From positions 51,048,501 to 51,112,500 of the forward strand of contig CM018032.1 in assembly GCA_008638375.1 (NCBI GenBank): a stretch of DNA of 64,000 nucleotides, written 5' to 3'. This stretch comes from Nyssa sinensis (Eukaryota > Streptophyta > Magnoliopsida > Cornales > Nyssaceae). The notes below the pieces were generated by a model. That model did no database searches and was not told the origin of the DNA. It saw only the letters and a program-made list of their open reading frames with translations. Position 1 is the first letter of the stretch. Every line of letters begins with the position of its first letter. Positions 47,721 to 59,161 of this stretch are shown here, piece by piece. The translations under genes were made by a program, and so were the position numbers.

Positions 47721-48340
47721 ATACACCATATAAGACATAGATGGGTAACATCCCCCACTCAACTCGTGCTACAATGAAGACATCTACCTTGTCAACCAAA
47801 ATTTAATCCAACTATTTTTTTTAGTTTAAATATTCTCACATACTAATTTTTACATTTTATTATTATTTTCTTAAATAAAGATATCATTAATAGCACCAAA
47901 AAAGGGGGATGTCCGCGAACATACGTGATACAATATTCGTAAAAGGTCTCCACCATCCAACAAAACAAAGATCCCAAAAAGTCTTTTTCAATCTATGTGA
48001 ACAGGTAACTCCTCCCTTTTGAACGTTCTTATATTGTGTTCACATCAAGTACATCATATGAGATAATTAAGTGTAGTTAAAGGTCAAAAGGCGCCTTTAA
48101 CGCTTTAAGGTCCAACATTACTTGAAAAGTGAAGTGACAAAAAATTACTAAAATGAGTAAAATATCCTATAGTTATAATAATTATCAAATAACATTAAAA
48201 AGTTTAATTTAAAGGTGACATATGATGCATTTAAGTGATGTGACAATTCAAAGCTTTGGTATTTTCTTTTCAATGAATATTCAAAGTTTTGTTATTTAAG
48301 TTTTATATACAAGAAATTTTTGTGGACTCACTTGTCCTAA
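47721..48340. other. Gene-free stretch
   Basis: AT-rich, nothing supported. Confidence 0.5.
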
Positions 48341-48542
48341 TAATGTAACAAGGTTTTGAAAATTAGATTGGACTGGCTAGTTGAACAATTCAAATTGGGG
48401 ACCGGTTCGAAAAACAGTTCAGTTTCAATTGGTAAATCGGATGAAAGCAAAAGGCAGCCTATTTTTGAAAAATTGTTTGGACTGTCCGGTTAAACCGGTC
48501 AATTGAAAAATCGTTTGCGATTCAACAAAAGCGGAATGTTCA

Positions 48543-48550
48543 TATAAATA
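48543..48550 (+). promoter_or_regulatory. TATA box before the small ORF
   Basis: TATAAATA within CATATAAATAGATATATA, 129 bp before the ATG at 48679. The leader contains several short upstream ATGs. Confidence 0.5.
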
Positions 48551-48678
48551 GATATATACAGGGTTGTGCTCTGCCCGTGACGGCAACGATGGTGCCAGTT
48601 GAAGGGTGTTTTATGGTGATATAAGGGATGAGGAAGCTTTAAGACATCGGTGAGCTTTTTGGTTTCAACGTAGAAAAG

Positions 48679-48855
48679 ATGGAACATCAGGGTTCATCTG
48701 TCTGGGCCTCTGGGCTCAAAGCCATGGTCACAGCTTCTGGCTTACAACACATAGTGAAGAAGATGAAGAGTATTACATATTTAACAAAGAAGGCTGCAAA
48801 GACTCTTCCAATGACAGACAAGATGAAAGAAACTCTTTTGAAACTCTGGGAGTAG
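48679..48855 (+). CDS. Small ORF, 58 residues, basic amphipathic protein of unknown function
   Basis: ATG at 48679-48681 (context AAAGATGG, close to plant consensus) to TAG at 48853-48855, with no break. The product begins MEHQGSSVWASGLKAMV, continues LQHIVKKMKSITYLTKKAAK and ends TLPMTDKMKETLLKLWE. It is Lys- and Met-rich, strongly basic, with no signal peptide or membrane segment. Its spacing of Leu/Ile/Val and Lys suggests amphipathic helices. It lies inside a hAT-type element with a TATA box upstream, so it looks like a captured host gene or gene piece. I do not recognise the family. It could be a chance ORF, but uniform composition, start context and the clean ending argue mildly against that. 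Confidence 0.5.
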   Translation: MEHQGSSVWASGLKAMVTASGLQHIVKKMKSITYLTKKAAKTLPMTDKMKETLLKLWE

Positions 48856-49457
48856 TTTGAAACATAGGCTTGGAATATAGATATGCGTATGTACATTTAC
48901 ATGGATATTGGTGAATATGAGGTTGTATAGATGAATGGACGACCAAAATGCAATTGGGTGTTTTGATTTTGGGATCGTATTTTCATATATTTGAATATAA
49001 AATGAAGGAAAATCTCTGTAATAATGAAAATTGATATTGTAAACATCTAATTATAACTTGCATTTAATGCACTTCCCATGAAAAGACAAAACAAGTTACA
49101 GTGAGATCAACTGTTGGTGTGCAACGACTGATTTGGAGATCTTTAATTTAGCATTGTTTCCTTTAAAATTGCTTAAGTCATCACGATTAATAAATAGTTA
49201 TTTAACTAAAAGGAAATTAAAGCTCTTTTAAATTGATATTAAATGTTATTTGTAGGCTTTAAACTAGATATTTTATAATTACTGTAGGGAAGTGTAAAAA
49301 AATTTAAAATTTTTGCATGATTTATTAATTTTGTTTATTATATAATTATGACATCACGGTTTGATTCCGCTTGACTCAATGGTTGAACTAGTAAATTATA
49401 AAGCAGTAACTTTTCTAGATTATTGAACGGTCCAATTTTTAAAACATTGTAATGTAG

Positions 49458-49925
49458 AAGACATGAGAAGGCAAATCTCATAGATTTCTAAACTGGTTCT
49501 GGAAGGTCAGGTCTATGTTGGGAAGACTTCACATATAGGTGCTCAATCAGGTTGATGGAGAGGAAGTTTTATTGTGGGCAAGCTCAGATTTTATGAAAAA
49601 TGATGTCAGTTTATTAATTCTTGTGTAATATCCACCCCTACTTATAATTTTTTACATATTAAAAGTGTTACTCTCCTAAAAGCTTTGTATTTCTAGCAAC
49701 AACAAAAATAATTTAAATATTTATTTAGCCAATTTTGCGGTAATATTTGCTAATAATAATTTTTTTTTGATAAATTATTTTATAATAATGCTTGTATTAA
49801 TATAATAGATTAGATAATAATACTTCTAAATTATAACTATGTTCCTTAATACTGATATGCCTCTTACATAATTGTTAAATAAGTGCATAAAAAACACTTA
49901 AACATAAGAAACTTGCAAGTAACAT
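49458..49925. other. Gene-free stretch
   Basis: AT-rich, nothing supported. Confidence 0.5.
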
Positions 49926-50389
49926 CTTGTTTGGAAGTATTGGAGTGAAAAGAAAAGAAAAGAAATGATAATTTAAAATAGAAGAGAAAAGATAAGGAAA
50001 AAAAGAGAGTATTTATATCACATTGTTTGAAAGTTTAGGAAAGAAATGAAAAGAAAATTATTCTCTTGTTTGAGTAGTCAATAGGAAAGAAAAGAAAAGA
50101 ATGTATAACTATTTGACAATTATAACCTTTTTTATTGACAATTGCCCTCAATTTTTTTTTAATTCATGCATTTAAGGACATTTTTGGCATTTTAAAAGTT
50201 TTCATTAAATGAATTTTCTTTTCTCTCCAAATTTCTTCACTTTTGAAGAGATTGGAGAAAAGAGCCTCATCACTCAGACTTTCTCTCATAATCTTCTATT
50301 TTCTCTCCTTTATTAGCATCCATACGAGAGAAAGTGGTATCACTTCACTTGAATCATTTCTTCTCTCCAAATCTTCCCATCCAAACGAG
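49926..50389. mobile_element. TIR-bounded miniature element (464 bp), type unclear
   Basis: The left end CTTGTTTGGAAGTATTGGAG and the right end read inward CTCGTTTGGATGGGAAGATT are similar, and both continue into GAAAAG/GAGAAG-rich DNA. No convincing target duplication was found. The CTYGTTTGGA ends recall Tourist/Harbinger-like or other plant miniature elements. Confidence 0.45.
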
Positions 50390-51892
50390 CTGATAAATAC
50401 ATTACAATTAAAAAGATTATTGCTTGGTCACCTCTCGCCTAACCTATGGTGGTTGCTAGGCGTCGCCTCTTTGAAAATGTGTGACCTAGATCATGTTAAG
50501 GCATTAAGACTGAAAATAGCCTTGCTCGATTGCCTAGACGACTAGACGCTATCCTTCGACGAGTGAGACATAGTGTTACAGCCCACACCTTCCTCGTACC
50601 AAGTATAATCTGTGCCAACTAAGGGAAAAAGAGGGCTTCAAAGTTCCTCATAACCTTGCGATGCAAAAGAAGATGGCTAACAATCTCCTTGGCCCCCTTG
50701 TACATGCAACACCAGTTGCCATGTTGTAAATTCTCCACATCTATATGTTGTAATAATAGCATCAAGGTCAATCGTATGCTTGAAGAAAGCCACCCTTAAA
50801 CTTTCATATGCCAAGTGCATTTTCAAGGGAAGTCCAACACCCTTCCCCTGGAGAGAACCATATAAAATGATGGAATGGTGAACACCCAATGTTTTTATTT
50901 TAGTGGTCAAAATGAATGGAGCAAATTTGAGTTCAGATTTTAAAATTTGATGTTGATGGGCAGGCTTTGGAAAACCAAACTATACCATATTCACTTTTTT
51001 GCTTACTTTCTGTGAGATCTATCATTGTTGACTTGGTTTAAAAGCTATACCTCATTCAAAACCATACCATATTCGCATTTTGCTTTACTTGTGAGATGTC
51101 ATTATTGACTTGGTTTAAAAGTCATATCCATTGGTTCCCATTAGTTAAACATGCCCATGGGAACCAATGGCGGATTGAATATCCTGTTACCATATTGTGT
51201 AATTCCCACATATGGCATGTGTTACTGTCACTGATAATGGGAAGTTCATTCCTTCTGGAATTAGATATCTTCAAATGGTGGGTATCTCATTCCCTACCAA
51301 GAGGAGTGATAATCTTTCTTTCTTTTTTCTTTTTCCTTTTTTGTAGGTAATGGTGAGGATATCTGCGGGTTGCTTGTGCCTCGATTAGGCAAACCTCACT
51401 AGCCCCCAAAGCGTTTTTCATATTAACTTGCACCTGGTATTCTTATTCCCATTCCGATGGTCATATTTGTTAAGCCAATTAGAACCAGTAATTGTTATTG
51501 CTTTCTACATGTCAAAAGATTCTTGTTTGTGTTGATAAGATACACAGCAAATTATAATAAAGTTCTTTTATTTTTTTGATAAGCATAAAGTTCTTTTAGT
51601 TTAATTATTCAAACAAATCATTACATAACCTTCACGAGTTTTGAAGAGTTTTCCCACATCAAAAATTACATCAAAATATATGAGTCTACTTATCCAAAAA
51701 TAAAATAAAATCTAAATATATGAGTCAGATGAAAAACTGTTCTTGTCACATGAGAATCGCCCTGAAGATGCACAATGCAATCTAAGGAACAGCAAGCAGG
51801 AAAGTAGCTTGAGGGGAAAAACTAGCTTTTACTTTATCAATGCTCAATAACTGATGAAAATACATAAGAGCCACTTGTTTTTACATTACCCA
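50390..51892. other. Gene-free stretch
   Basis: Contains a degenerate two-unit tandem repeat at about 50968-51125 (units with ATACCATATTC, GTGAGAT and TTGACTTGGTTTAAAAG). Open frames at 50677-50910 (minus) and 51096-51350 (plus) show no recognisable domain. Confidence 0.4.
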
Positions 51893-53124
51893 GTGGCGTA
51901 GGATTTGTGTAGATTGTTGTTGTCGCCTTTTGAGATTGTTCAGAATATGGTGACAACACTCATGGATTTGTTGAGGTGCCGGAGTAGTATTTGGAGAGGT
52001 GGTTCGGGTGTCAAGTCTGGGAGACAGCCCCATTATGTCTCATGTGGTGTTTGTGGCGAGAGCAGAATAGGAGGGACTTTAAAGGGTTGTAACCATGGTT
52101 TTAAATCGTGGTCGCGGGATATGAATCTGTCACAGTCGCGGTGTAACAGTATCGGGAGTATCGGGTCATTCTTAACGGGAATTGGAAACCGCAACCGTAA
52201 TTTTTTTTCAAACATTAGCAAATCTCATAAAAGTCAATGATACACATATATTGATTACAATCATCATATTTTAATCTTTTTTACTATTAATTTTTTATTT
52301 TCTAACATCTAAAAAGATTTTTTTTTTTTTATAAGTAACACTTAAAGAAGATATTTTATTAATTTATGTGGATATTTTAAAGTTAAACTAATAAGAAATA
52401 TCATTTAATTTGAGTGGTACTACAAAGAATAATATAAATAATAACAAAAAATAATTATAAGCATGAAAATCAATTCAGTTGATTAGTTATGGAATACAAA
52501 AAAAATTAAAAATTTTGAGGCCAAGAGGCATTTTCAAGTTCTTATTGACCAAAATGTTTTGGTAACCTATTTCAATTTATTTTTTGGATTATTTTATTAA
52601 GTATCTCTCTTATATATAAATGTTATAAAAATAGAAATCATAAGAATTCTGTAGAAGAAAAATTTTAAAAAATGAAAATAAAAAAATTGAAAAAAAAAAA
52701 CATAAAATAGATGTGACATTCCCATAACGGTTCTGTAATGGCCTGTAACGCCCATAACGGCCGATATGTAACGGTATCGGCCGATACGGCTGTGAATTTT
52801 AGTAACACTGATATATCGGTCAATATCGGATATCGGAGGGTCAAAAAATCAATACATAACGGCCGATACGTAATGTAACGGCCGTTATTTAACACCATGG
52901 TTGTAACGGCCGACAAATGAGTTGAAAGAAACTTTGTTTAACACGTTATTCTTTGGGGTTGTACAAAGTTATTATAATTTATAGGACAATAGATTCTTTT
53001 GTATAGTTTTTAAGTGATATGCGTACGTAGTATGGTGAACACATGTATTCTTCTCGTGTGCATAAGCATGCTCCCATTCTTTGGCTTCATTGAATGATGT
53101 ACACGGTTTACTTATCAAAAAAGG
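51893..53124 (+). mobile_element. LINE 3' end interrupted by a hAT-type element
   Basis: Before the interruption, one frame reads VWETAPLCLMWCLWREQNRR and DFKGL, the LINE zf-RVT C-terminus. It continues after 52907 with the usual LINE tail and ends TTTACTTATC plus A-run at 53124. The left limit is uncertain because the fragment is 5'-truncated. All frames are broken. Confidence 0.65.
52094..52899. mobile_element. hAT-type miniature element (806 bp) nested in a LINE
   Basis: The left end CATGGTTTTAAAT and the right end ATTTAACACCATG are inverted repeats (12 of 13). The perfect 8-bp direct repeat GTTGTAAC flanks both sides (52086-52093 and 52900-52907). The subterminal regions carry GTCGCGG / TAACGGCCGAT motifs, and the centre is AT-rich. 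There is no transposase. It splits the LINE tail, so it is the younger insertion. Confidence 0.85.
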
Positions 53125-54008
53125 GTCTGTTCCACAAACTACTGGAGCTTAATCCAGGGTAATTTTTTTAATCTCTTATTTACTACTATTATTTTTTGGT
53201 AAGTTATCCCTTGTTATTTATCAAAGGGGGAAAATGACTGTCTTTTATAAACTCATCTGTCTTAAACATTTATTCAAGATTTAATGCAAGATTTGTAACA
53301 AGTAATAATGGCTACCTTTACTTTTCAGAAAATGAGTTAGAAGTGTGTTTTGATAAGTAAGAAGTCCTATATTTGTTATAACCAACTCATCATATTTCCA
53401 TGAAAAATGACCGATCAAAAAAAAAAAAAAAAGCCACAAAAAGGGTTTCAGAGTAAAAGTAATGTCCATATTTGCTACTTGTATTTGAGACAGAATTGGC
53501 TGTGATATGAAGTTGTTGACATAAGTCAAAAAACAAAAAATAACTGCCTTCGTGTCGAGAATAAGATAAACATATGGAAAACATTTTATATGCTCACCCT
53601 TCTGTAGCAATTGGCTTGGTGATGAAGAATTGTGGAATAGTGCAGTATAGTGAAAATCTAACATGTGGCAGGAAAAATGTATTGATGGAGATTTATTATG
53701 AAAAAAAGCACTTGTTACTAATATTTCAAATGGAGCATTGAACGTGGATTGCAGGAATGAAAAATTATTTCTCCAGTTTAACAGTCTTAAGAATAGCTTC
53801 TGGAATAAGAGAACCACTGAATTTGTATGCTTTAGTTACATTATTGATCAGATTCTTTTGTTTAAAAGAAATAGTGAAAAGAGTTTGGTGCAATAGTGCA
53901 CTTATTGGTCAATCATGACAGATGCTACTGGCTAACTTTGTGGTTTTACTGTTTGAATTAGATATTATTTTCAGATTTTTGTCTTTCATGAATATTATTA
54001 AGTTATTA

Positions 54009-54045
<37 letters not shown>

Positions 54046-54625
54046 ATCTATCTATCTATCTCTCTGGCTTCCTGCATTGGAGCAGCTGACATGTTTGTCC
54101 TGTGTTTATCTTGTCACATTATTCAACTACATGGGAAAAAGTTCTTTCTTCGTACCTTTGCTGCATTTTAAACTTTGTAGCTCTTTGCTTGTCTAACCCA
54201 ACCAATATTCATCTTTTGGCCGATTTATACTGTTCTCATTCAAAACTCTTTTCCTTCTCCTCCCCACCCTTTTACCAAGGGAAAAAGAGGCCAGGGGGCT
54301 ACTGCAATGCTTTGATTGATTTTTTTCAAGGCCATGGTAAATTTTCTATACTAATGTTCAATCGATATGAAAAATTCCATTTTTTGTTGTTGCTGTGTTT
54401 TGCTCTTCATTTGAGACTCTTAGTTCTTATTGTTGAATATATTTAATCTATATTTTAAATGCCTGGGTTTTAATTTCTTGCAATTTAGCAGTTCTCTTAA
54501 AGATTGGAATGATGATTACAATTCTGCAATTAGTGATGAGTGTGCGACAATGAATTTTTTTTTTTACAAATGTACCTATGGGATTTGGTAGCAAGTCTTT
54601 TAATTGAGGATAGTTCTTATGATTT
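53125..54625. other. Gene-free stretch with a microsatellite
   Basis: A minus-strand frame of 178 codons (53817-53281) and a plus-strand frame at 54102-54446 are open but show no domain. They look like chance frames in T-rich DNA. Confidence 0.4.
54012..54065. repeat. (CT)n(CTAT)n compound microsatellite
   Basis: About 14 CT units followed by five or six CTAT units. Confidence 0.95.
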
Positions 54626-54759
54626 TGTTGAGTTGTAAATGAAAGTGGAGAAAATTAAGAAAATAAGTGGCTATTCACTTAGAATGGTGAGATTGCCCTT
54701 TATATATTAATGAAGGAAAAGTTACACAAAATAGCCCTTACACATGTAACTCTTTAAAA
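54626..54759 (-). repeat. 3' LTR of the second copia element
   Basis: 134 bp, sharing TGTTGAGTTGTAAATGAAAG and CTTAGAATGGTGAGAT with the 5' copy. On the minus strand its first bases have changed from TGTTAA to TTTTAA, next to the polypurine tract. Confidence 0.88.
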
Positions 54760-54767
54760 CTCCCCCT
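54760..54767 (-). promoter_or_regulatory. Polypurine tract of the second copia element
   Basis: AGGGGGAG on the minus strand, directly before the 3' LTR. It primes plus-strand cDNA synthesis in such elements. Confidence 0.8.
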
Positions 54768-54771
54768 AAAG

Positions 54772-55075
54772 TTGGAGCATAAAGAAAAAAGACCCTACCC
54801 ACAGCCTTATTAAACATATCACCAAATTGATCACTCAATCTAACGAAAGAAGTTACAATTTGTTTCCTCATCACCATATCTCGATAAAATGACAATCAAC
54901 TTCAATGTGCTTGATTCTCTAATGTGTCTAATTCTCTCATGAAATACAAGATTATTGGCAATGTATATTGCAACTTAATTATTACAATACATTGTCATAG
55001 GCTTCTCACTAGAAAATCCTATCTCCTACAAACGTGATCAGTACTCACAACATTTCACAAGTTGTGTGAGCCATA
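54772..55075 (-). pseudogene. C-terminal half of copia RNase H
   Basis: The minus strand reads MAHTTCEM, then MTMYCNN.VAIYIANNLVFHER and continues to the polypurine tract. This is the end of copia RNase H ('MYCDNQAAIHIA.NPVFHERTKHIE'). It fits directly to the N-terminal half at 56878, from which it is separated by the inserted element. Confidence 0.75.
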
Positions 55076-55084
55076 GGTTTGTAC

Positions 55085-56723
55085 CTGAGTTACCACAATT
55101 CGCTACATGTGTAGCAATTTGTGAACTGGAACGTGCGATCCCAATTGTAGTTTGTTTGCAAACTGGAACGCGAAAATTGGCGATCTAATAGCTAACTAAC
55201 TGATGGAAATATATATATATATATATATTCATGCATATATACAAACAAATTACAGGAATATATATATATATATATACATACATACAAGCATACCTGTTAG
55301 AGTTTTTGGCGAAGAAACAAGAGCAAATCCATCTTCAGTGATTCGATTGAGATGCAACAATTAAAACAACGAGAAGCAAGTCCATCGTCCGAGAATCGAT
55401 TGAGATTTATGGGAAAAAAAAATCACGATCGTGAGTTGTAATGAAGAGATGAATGTTAATCGTAGCAGAAAAAGAATTTACCTACTTATGTGGTTTCAAC
55501 TGAAAAACTCCATTGCAATTAACTTTACATCGATTGATAAAGAAATTTTTTGAAGTGAAACAAGAGGGAGAACCAGAGAGATTGGGAGAATGAGAGACTG
55601 ATCGAGTGATGGGCGGCAGAAGAAAGGATGTGATGGGCGGCGGGAGAAGAAGAGATTTTATGGGAGCTAGTATTTTGCTTTGTTTCTAGAGAATTCGTGG
55701 GTAATGTAAATCAAGTTGGATCCGATATACATACATATAAAATATTAAATAAAAAATCAATCAGTAATTGACATGTTTAGAAACTAGAGACATTGGGAAC
55801 TATAGACTTTGTATCTATATCAATTAAAATATAATATAATAATGGCCATAAAAAAATATAATAATAATAAAATATTGTATTTCTATTCATAAAAGGAAAA
55901 AGAATTAGACAATACTAATGGAAACCACTCATGTTTAGACAATATTATTGGTTTTATTGGTCATATGGTTTATAATTGTTATGCATTAGTTCCCTCCATC
56001 TATATTAAAATATAAAACACAATGACGTTGTTACGTTAACTAGTCATTTGTTACATATACTTTATAATCAGATTTTTTTGATATGTAACAAATGACTAGT
56101 CCAAAAAGTGTGATTCACTTTGACATTAAAAAAAATTAATCACTTTTTTGCATTCCGACCTGGAATAGTGGAATATGACATTGCTTTATTTTGTTTCTTA
56201 AAAAATGACAATTCTTTTTTTTTTTATTAATAATGATATTAAAATTCTCTTTTCATGACTAGAAATGAGAGATGTACTGATTGGTTGGCTAACGAAATTA
56301 AAAAAATAACCTACAACCATGAAAACACAAAAGCAAATTAATATAAAAGAAGAGAGAGTTAATATAGGACAGTAAAATAGCAAATAAGGTAAAATATTAA
56401 AAGTTACAACTAAATCAATGTATTGAAATACTGCAAAATTACAATACATCATTTTTCAATCAATATTTATTTTATTATAGTTGAATTTAAGAAATTTTGT
56501 CTATAAAAATATTTTCTTGATAAATAATGTCAATAAAAATATAAATAAGTATTATTACACATGCGATCTAGAAAATCGTACCACGTTCCGACTTAACGAA
56601 TTTTGTTCTAATAAAGCGATCCGAAGAAGATTACTCCTAGTGTATCGCGTACCGTGACAAGTAACGATTTGCGATCCTCCTCCCGTTCCACGAATCATAA
56701 CGATCTGCGTTCCAGGTAACCTT
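55085..56723. mobile_element. 1.6-kb non-autonomous DNA element in copia RNase H (9-bp duplication)
   Basis: It splits the RNase H coding between KVEYR and MAHTTCEM. The flanks GGTTTGTAC (55076-55084) and GATCTGTAC (56724-56732) match at 7 of 9 bases, a size typical of Mutator-like elements. Both ends read inward contain GTTACC (CTGAGTTACC at the left, AAGGTTACCTGGAACGC at the right), and GGAACG / GCGATC motifs lie near both. There is no transposase. TA microsatellites are at about 55206-55275, and a perfect 20-bp inverted repeat is at 56039-56100. Confidence 0.62.
56039..56100. repeat. Perfect 20-bp inverted repeat with 22-bp spacer
   Basis: ACTAGTCATTTGTTACATAT (56039-56058) and its exact reverse complement (56081-56100) can form a hairpin. 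Confidence 0.95.
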
Positions 56724-56732
56724 GATCTGTAC

Positions 56733-57830
56733 TCAACTTTTGAACTAGATTTAGCAACCACATTTTGTTTTTTACTCTTCCATGTGACAATGTTTCCACC
56801 TATAAAAGTACAAAAACCTGACACAAACCTTCTATCTAGATGATTGCTTGCCCAAACTGCGTCTAAAAATCTAATCACGTCTAGATTTGTTAGAAGATTT
56901 CAGAACTAACCCCTTACCAGGAGCATCCTTCAAACATCGTAAAATACGACATATAACGCCCCAATGCTGCTGTTTAGGACTCTGCGTATACTAACCAACC
57001 ACCCCAGAACAAAGGTAATGTCAGGCCGTGTAACTGTCAAATAAATAAGTTTACCTACATGTCTTCTGTACCATCCTGAGTCATCAAAATAATCTCCTTC
57101 ATCTCTACTAAGTTTGGTATTCGGATCCATTGGAGTGTCAATTGGTTTAGCTTCCATCATTCCAATTTCACCAAGGAGAAGAAGAACATACTTCCTTTGA
57201 GATAATGCTATCCCTTCCTTAGACTTGTGCCAATTTAATACCCAAGAAATAATGTAGTTGTTCGAAGTCTTTTATATAAAAATGTTTATTCAAGTGGAGT
57301 TTCAAGTTCAATAATTGTGTACTCTTGGCATCATCACTAGTAATTATTGTATCATTGATTTAAATTGCAAGAACAATGATACCTCCCTTCCTACTACTAA
57401 AAAACATAGAATGATTAGACGTTGTTCTTTTCAACCCATATATACTAGTTACTTGATTGAATTTATCAAACCAAACTCTTGGTGATTGCTTAAGCCCATA
57501 TATTGCTTTTCTCAACCAACATACTCTATGTGACTCCACTGAGCAACATATCTAGGAGGTTGTTCTATAAACACCTCTTCCTGAAAATCACCATGAAAAA
57601 AGACACTTTTAATGTCAAGTTGATAAAGAGGCCAACCCTTTACAACTGCAATTGATAGCAAAACCCGAATAGAGGAGAGACAAGCAACATGAGAGGTCTC
57701 AAAATAATTCACATAAAAGGTTTGGGTATAACCCTTAGCAACCAATCTAGCCTTTAACCGATCAACAGTATCAACACATACCCATCGATGTCCCACAACA
57801 ATTTTTCCAGGAGGCAAATCAACCAACTCC
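56733..57830 (-). pseudogene. Copia reverse transcriptase and N-terminal RNase H, broken
   Basis: From 57826 leftward: DLPPGKIVVGHRWVC, RLKARLVAKGYTQT, VLLSIAVVKGWPLYQLDIK, SVFFHGDFQEEVFIEQPP, i.e. the first half of RVT_2 reverse transcriptase. In 57160-56930: KPIDTPMDPNTKL, YRRHVGKLIYLTVTRPDITF, the connection to RNase H. In 56878-56733: DAVWASNHLDRRFVSGFCTF, WKSKKQNVVAKSSSKVEYR. Frameshifts and stops separate these. The segment between 57170 and 57500, which should hold the catalytic YVDD, is degraded. Confidence 0.82.
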
Positions 57831-58264
57831 TATGTATCTTTGTGATAGAGAGATGACATCTCCTCATCCATAGCATTCTTCCAATTAGGAGATTTATATG
57901 CCTGAGTATGAGAACAAGGAACAAAAATATAAGACAAAGACTAGCAAAAGAACAAAAATAAGAAGACACTCGAGATTAAGAGACAACCTTATCAATAGGA
58001 TATTGAGTACAAGAATGAGTACCTTTTTCAAGAGCAATTGGAAGATCAAAAGAGGGACAACAAACGGATCAATAACCTCGTGTGGTGGATGAAGAGGATA
58101 GGGGTGGAGCAGGCAAGTCAATATTCTTTGTTGTGGAGGTGTGTCGACGATACAGATGTACTAGTTTGGACTCTTGCGAAAGAGACAGGGGAACACTAAC
58201 TAGGACAGGAGGAATCGGTAATGGAATGAAGGATGACTGAATAACATCAATAGCTATAGACGCA

Positions 58265-59160
58265 CTAGAGATAGAGAAGAATGATGTATCTTCGAAAAAA
58301 TGTGATAGAGAAGAATGATGCATCTTTGAAAAAATGTGACATCAACAATAAAAATGACATAATGACAAGATTAGGGATTCCAATATTTATATCCTTTCTG
58401 AATCCTGAAATAACCAACAAAGATACATTTGACTGCTCCATGAGCCAATTTATCACTCCCTGGAGTGAGAATATGAATAAAACAAACACAACCAAAAACA
58501 CATGGAGATAAAGGAAATAAACAATGATCATGATACAATGGAGAATAAAGAATCTCGCCCCTAAGAACAGAGGAGGGTAAACGGTTAATGAGATAACAAT
58601 CGACAAAAATAGCATCCCCCAAAAATGTTAAGAAACATTCATTTGAATCATTAGAGTTCTAGAAACTTCAAGAAGATGCCAGTTTTTACATTCAGCCACA
58701 ACATTTTGTTGTGGTGCATAAGCACAAGAGGATTGATGTATAATACCATTACCATTACAATAAGACTAAAGAGGGCCTTTAACATATTCCAAAACATTAT
58801 TAGATTGTAAAACACGAATGGTATGGCTAAATTGAATTGCAATTTCTTTATGAAATGATTGAAAAATACAAGAAACTTTTGAACGATCTTTCATTAAAAA
58901 TGTTCATGTCATTCTTGAATAATTGTCCATAAAAGACACAAAATAAGAAAACCCAAACATAGTCTTATGCCTATAGGGACCTCAAACGTTAGAATGAACC
59001 AACTCAAAAGGAGTGGACTGATGATCAATTTATCTGAAAGAAAAAAACACCCTATGATGCTTACCTAATTGGCAAGCTCCACACTCTAAACTAGAGATAG
59101 ATTTAAAAGATGGAAACAAAACTTGCAAAGACTACAATGATGGATGACCAAGATGACAAT
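58265..59160 (-). pseudogene. Copia integrase, broken
   Basis: The most readable part (58622-58371) gives DCYLINRLPSSVLRGEILYS, VFGCVCFIHILTPGSDKLA and AVKCIFVGYFRIQKGYKYWN, the C-terminal part of the integrase core and linker of copia elements. Upstream sections (58640-59160) carry further integrase relics on several frames. It lies directly before reverse transcriptase, the copia order. Confidence 0.75.
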
Positions 59161-59161
59161 G

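Larger units (their letters stand above)
48349..49449 (+). mobile_element. hAT-type non-autonomous element (1.1 kb) carrying a small ORF
   Basis: The left end CAAGGTTTTGAAAATTAGAT and the right end, read inward, CAATGTTTTAAAAATTGGAC are terminal inverted repeats. The flanks are TAATGTAA (48341-48348) and TAATGTAG (49450-49457), a 7/8 match to an 8-bp hAT duplication. Subterminal motifs such as ACCGGTTCGAAAAAC and GGTTAAACCGGTC are typical of this plant hAT family. The centre (about 48540-48900) is different: it is GC-richer and contains a TATA box and an intact ORF. No transposase is present. Confidence 0.72.

Noticed and set aside
53281..53817. 178-codon minus-strand open frame
   Set aside because: Phe/Leu-rich low-complexity translation of AT-rich DNA, non-ATG start, no domain or family pattern.
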